Source: Fimbriimonadia bacterium
Lineage (GTDB): Bacteria; Armatimonadota; Fimbriimonadia; Fimbriimonadales; GBS-DC
Assembly (NCBI GenBank): GCA_026129765.1
Contig: JAHCHP010000005.1
Location: 102,330 to 166,329 of the forward strand
Length of the DNA stretch: 64,000 nt
Reading direction: 5' to 3'
Below are positions 62,334 to 64,000 of this stretch, one piece after another. A program made the position numbers and the translations under genes. The notes beneath the pieces are model-generated. The model was given only the letters and a program-made list of their open reading frames with translations, did not search any database and was not told the origin of the DNA. Positions within the stretch are counted from its first letter, which is position 1; every line of letters begins with the position of its first letter.

Positions 62334-62826
62334 CGAATGCTTCCCTCATTTTGCGATAGGTATCTTCCAACGATTCGGGAATAACCCGAACACCGGTCAG
62401 AACCGGGATAAAATTGGTATCGCCCCCCCAGCGAGGCACAATGTGAAGATGCATATGGTCTGGAATACCCGCGCCCGCCGCGCGCCCCAAATTCATGCCA
62501 ATGTTAAACCCGTGCGGGCTGTAGACCTGCTTCAAGGCGCGTATAGCCCGGTCTGCCAACGCCCAGATTTCCAAGCGCTCAGATTCGCTTAACGCCGCCA
62601 AGTCGGCAGTGTGCTGGTAGGGCGCGATCATCAAATGTCCTGTTGTATAGGGAAACAGGTTCAAAATTACGAAACAATGCTCGCCCCGAAATAGGATCAG
62701 GTTCTCCTCATCCGTTGTTTCGGCAGGTTTTACGCAGAAGATACAGCCCGGCTGCTGCTCCGCATTCTTCACATAGTCCAATCGCCAAGGCGCCCACAAT
62801 CGCTGCTCCACAAAATGAACCTCCAT
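62320..62826 (-). CDS. HIT-domain nucleotide hydrolase/transferase
   Basis: 168 residues. The histidine triad is HMHLHIVPRW (H-x-H-x-H). The N-terminal WAPWRLDYVK and GCIFC, plus NLFPYTTGHLMIAP, place it in the larger HIT/Ap4A phosphorylase-like branch common next to DNA genes. The ATG follows a minus-strand GGTATAAT (62832-62839) by 5 nt, suggesting a leaderless message. First gene of a HIT-UDG-ATPase-DUF4276 run. Confidence 0.92.
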   Translation of the reverse strand: MEVHFVEQRLWAPWRLDYVKNAEQQPGCIFCVKPAETTDEENLILFRGEHCFVILNLFPYTTGHLMIAPYQHTADLAALSESERLEIWALADRAIRALKQVYSPHGFNIGMNLGRAAGAGIPDHMHLHIVPRWGGDTNFIPVLTGVRVIPESLEDTYRKMREAFDGCA

Positions 62827-62831
62827 AGGGT

Positions 62832-62839
62832 ATTATACC
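62832..62839 (-). promoter_or_regulatory. GGTATAAT box, HIT gene
   Basis: Minus-strand GGTATAAT, five nt before the HIT ATG. If it is a -10 element, transcription would begin at or near the initiating A, giving a leaderless mRNA. No clear -35. Confidence 0.5.
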
Positions 62840-62967
62840 TCTTGAGGCGGAGATTAGCCTGCATGCGTTGCGGAACTGAGACAGCGCGTTCGAGGTATAA
62901 TTTAGTCACGCTAAAGATTTTGGAAGCAACGGCGCATAGTACCTATTAGCAGTTGGAGGAAATGAAA

Positions 62968-63345
62968 ATGGCAATTACACTGAGCGAGCGAGCAGCGAAA
63001 GAGCTGCAAGGTCTTTTGTTAGAGAATGGGAAGCCGGAAGCGGGTCTGCGCATTTGGGTGGCAGGCGGCGGCTGTTCGGGTTTGCAGTATGGGATGGCGA
63101 TTGATGAAGAGCAGCCGGAAGAGCATGATATGATCTTTCATTCTCAGGGCGTTAAAGTCTATGTCGATTCAATGAGCCTACAGTACATGGATGGCTCGGA
63201 GGTCGATTTCATTGAGGATACACTGGGAGGCGGCTTCAAAATCGAGAATCCCATGGCAGTGGGCGGTTGTGGCTGCGGTTCTTCGTTCCAGACCGAAGGC
63301 AGCGAGGGCGGCGGCGGTTGCGGCTCTTGCAGCTCAGCGCATTAA
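62968..63345 (+). CDS. IscA/ErpA-type iron-sulfur accessory protein
   Basis: About 125 residues. A-type scaffold/carrier pattern: ITLSERAAKELQGLL, GLRIWVAGGGCSGLQYGMAI, DSMSLQYMDGSEVDFIEDTL, then NPMAVGGCGCGSSFQ. The three conserved cysteines are present. After them an unusual Gly/Cys tail, GGGGCGSCSSAH, adds two Cys. Start at ATG 62968 because GGAGGA is seven nt upstream; other in-frame starts fit poorly. A GGTATAAT box is at 62894-62901. Confidence 0.92.
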   Translation: MAITLSERAAKELQGLLLENGKPEAGLRIWVAGGGCSGLQYGMAIDEEQPEEHDMIFHSQGVKVYVDSMSLQYMDGSEVDFIEDTLGGGFKIENPMAVGGCGCGSSFQTEGSEGGGGCGSCSSAH

Positions 63346-63414
63346 GTATTTAATATCGTCTGTAGACATGAGGGGGCAGTCTATTGCGACTACTCCCTCA
63401 GAAAAGAAATAGAA

Positions 63415-63450
63415 CAGAGGCGTCGGCTTCGCTCGGCATGACAAGGCGAA
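63415..63450. repeat. Partial dispersed repeat
   Basis: GGCGTCGGCTTCGCTCGGCA then TGACAAGGCGAA matches the TCGGCATGACAA part of the repeat family at 45263 and 51904-52091. Confidence 0.55.
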
Positions 63451-63469
63451 TAACTTATCTTTTCGCCTT
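63443..63469. terminator. Possible bidirectional terminator hairpin
   Basis: AAGGCGAA and TTCGCCTT form an eight-bp stem around an 11-nt loop, between the convergent IscA-like and DUF1501 genes. Only TAT follows on the plus strand, so termination efficiency is uncertain. Confidence 0.4.
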
Positions 63470-64000
63470 TATCCCCTTCTGTGGATGAACTTCAGCGGCG
63501 GCGCTTGGTTACGTCCTTTGCCTTTGGGGTCGATTCCGCTGAGATAGAGCGCGGTCGCGTACACATGCCCATGGTTTGGCACAAATCCCTCTTTCGCCGG
63601 TTTCTTCCCTTCACGCAGATCGCCTAATCGAGGGTCATAAGCGGGGTCCATCGAGCCATCGGGCAGGATCGGCACCGGCATCAGCGTTTTTTCGCCTGCT
63701 CCACCAAACTGCGTGTTGCCTTTCACGTTGCCTCCCAAAAAAGCGCATGAAGTTACCTGCCAATGTTGACAAATATCTTGGTCATCGATCAACTGCTTTT
63801 TCTTGTCTTCCGGCAGATTCATTTTTAAGATGTCGTCTACTGTTCCATGAATCGAACGCCCAAACTCAGAATTCAGTACGATGGTCGAACAGTCGAAGTA
63901 GCTTTTGCCGGTCTTCCCAACCTCGGTCGTTTTCAACAATTCCACGAATGCCTTAAGCGGGTTCCACAAATGGCGCCGCATCATTTCGGTTTGGTCGGAT
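63469..64000 (-). CDS. DUF1501 protein, C-terminal part (cut by window edge)
   Basis: At least 177 codons, open to the window edge. Carries NSEFGRSIHGTVDDILK, DICQHWQVTSCAFLGGNVKG, NTQFGG and YATALYLSGIDP. This matches the end of DUF1501 proteins, often exported (Tat) sulfatase-like relatives in Planctomycetota and similar phyla. In many genomes it pairs with DUF1549/DUF1553 cytochrome-like proteins, none of which is visible here. The ATG at 63984 is internal, since the frame continues with SDQTE beyond it. Confidence 0.8.
   Translation of the reverse strand, partial: SDQTEMMRRHLWNPLKAFVELLKTTEVGKTGKSYFDCSTIVLNSEFGRSIHGTVDDILKMNLPEDKKKQLIDDQDICQHWQVTSCAFLGGNVKGNTQFGGAGEKTLMPVPILPDGSMDPAYDPRLGDLREGKKPAKEGFVPNHGHVYATALYLSGIDPKGKGRNQAPPLKFIHRRG

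Overview
The window looks like a chromosomal segment of a diderm bacterium of the Armatimonadota type, probably near the Fimbriimonadales. Three predicted pseudopilins share a nearly identical [23 protein letters not shown]-terminus and an H-x9-DG-type motif. Outer-membrane biogenesis genes are present (TamB-like, LptC/LptA-like), together with a futalosine-route menaquinone enzyme (MqnD), dockerin-type repeats and a PEP-CTERM protein. That set fits Armatimonadota better than Planctomycetota, but the assignment is inference because no rRNA gene is in view.

Layout. 1-2.2 kb (minus): a membrane-bound sugar-nucleotide dehydratase coupled to a truncated secreted protein. 2.5-15.2 kb (plus): an alcohol dehydrogenase, a very large secreted protein, a membrane protein/DUF4129/DUF4350 cluster, a DUF6115-like protein, a SurA-like lipoprotein, MazG, a SIS-domain enzyme and PanC. 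15.2-21.7 kb (minus): PhyH-type oxygenase, FolP, a TPR protein, a diguanylate cyclase, HisA and a class V aminotransferase. 21.9-25.1 kb (plus): two pseudopilins around a tiny membrane protein, PyrE, and a damaged vapBC pair. 25.2-34.6 kb: LptC/LptA-like protein, lipoprotein, a frameshifted Rpn/PD-(D/E)XK gene, MutS, a third pseudopilin, a dockerin protein, AlkD and LipA. 34.6-45.3 kb: TamB, ApbE, an epimerase, GlcF and a second diguanylate cyclase. 45.3-51.9 kb: amidohydrolase, PEP-CTERM protein, a secreted copper-radical oxidase with a dockerin tail, and a divergent LPP20/FlgT-like secreted protein. 52.1-59.8 kb (plus): RluA-type synthase, MacB-like ABC exporter parts, MqnD and GlyS. 59.8-62.8 kb (minus): HIT protein, uracil-DNA glycosylase, then an AAA ATPase/DUF4276 pair. 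The window closes with an IscA/ErpA-like protein and a truncated DUF1501 gene.

Most of the DNA is ordinary housekeeping sequence with short or overlapping gene junctions. The parts that deserve attention are: (i) the ATPase + DUF4276 pair, organised like two-gene OLD/PARIS-type anti-phage modules and placed behind DNA-repair genes; (ii) the copper-radical oxidase, which has a consensus promoter and AGGAGG site but a G9 tract that puts its best start out of frame and a second frameshift that detaches its dockerin tail; (iii) vapBC, with an apparent ATA start and a T-tract frameshift; (iv) dispersed and palindromic repeats between genes; and (v) a recurrent GGTANAAT box just upstream of several genes, in two cases close enough to suggest leaderless or nearly leaderless mRNAs. 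Several apparent frameshifts lie at homopolymers, so assembly error has to be excluded before biology is inferred. I saw no tRNA, rRNA, CRISPR array or complete insertion sequence.
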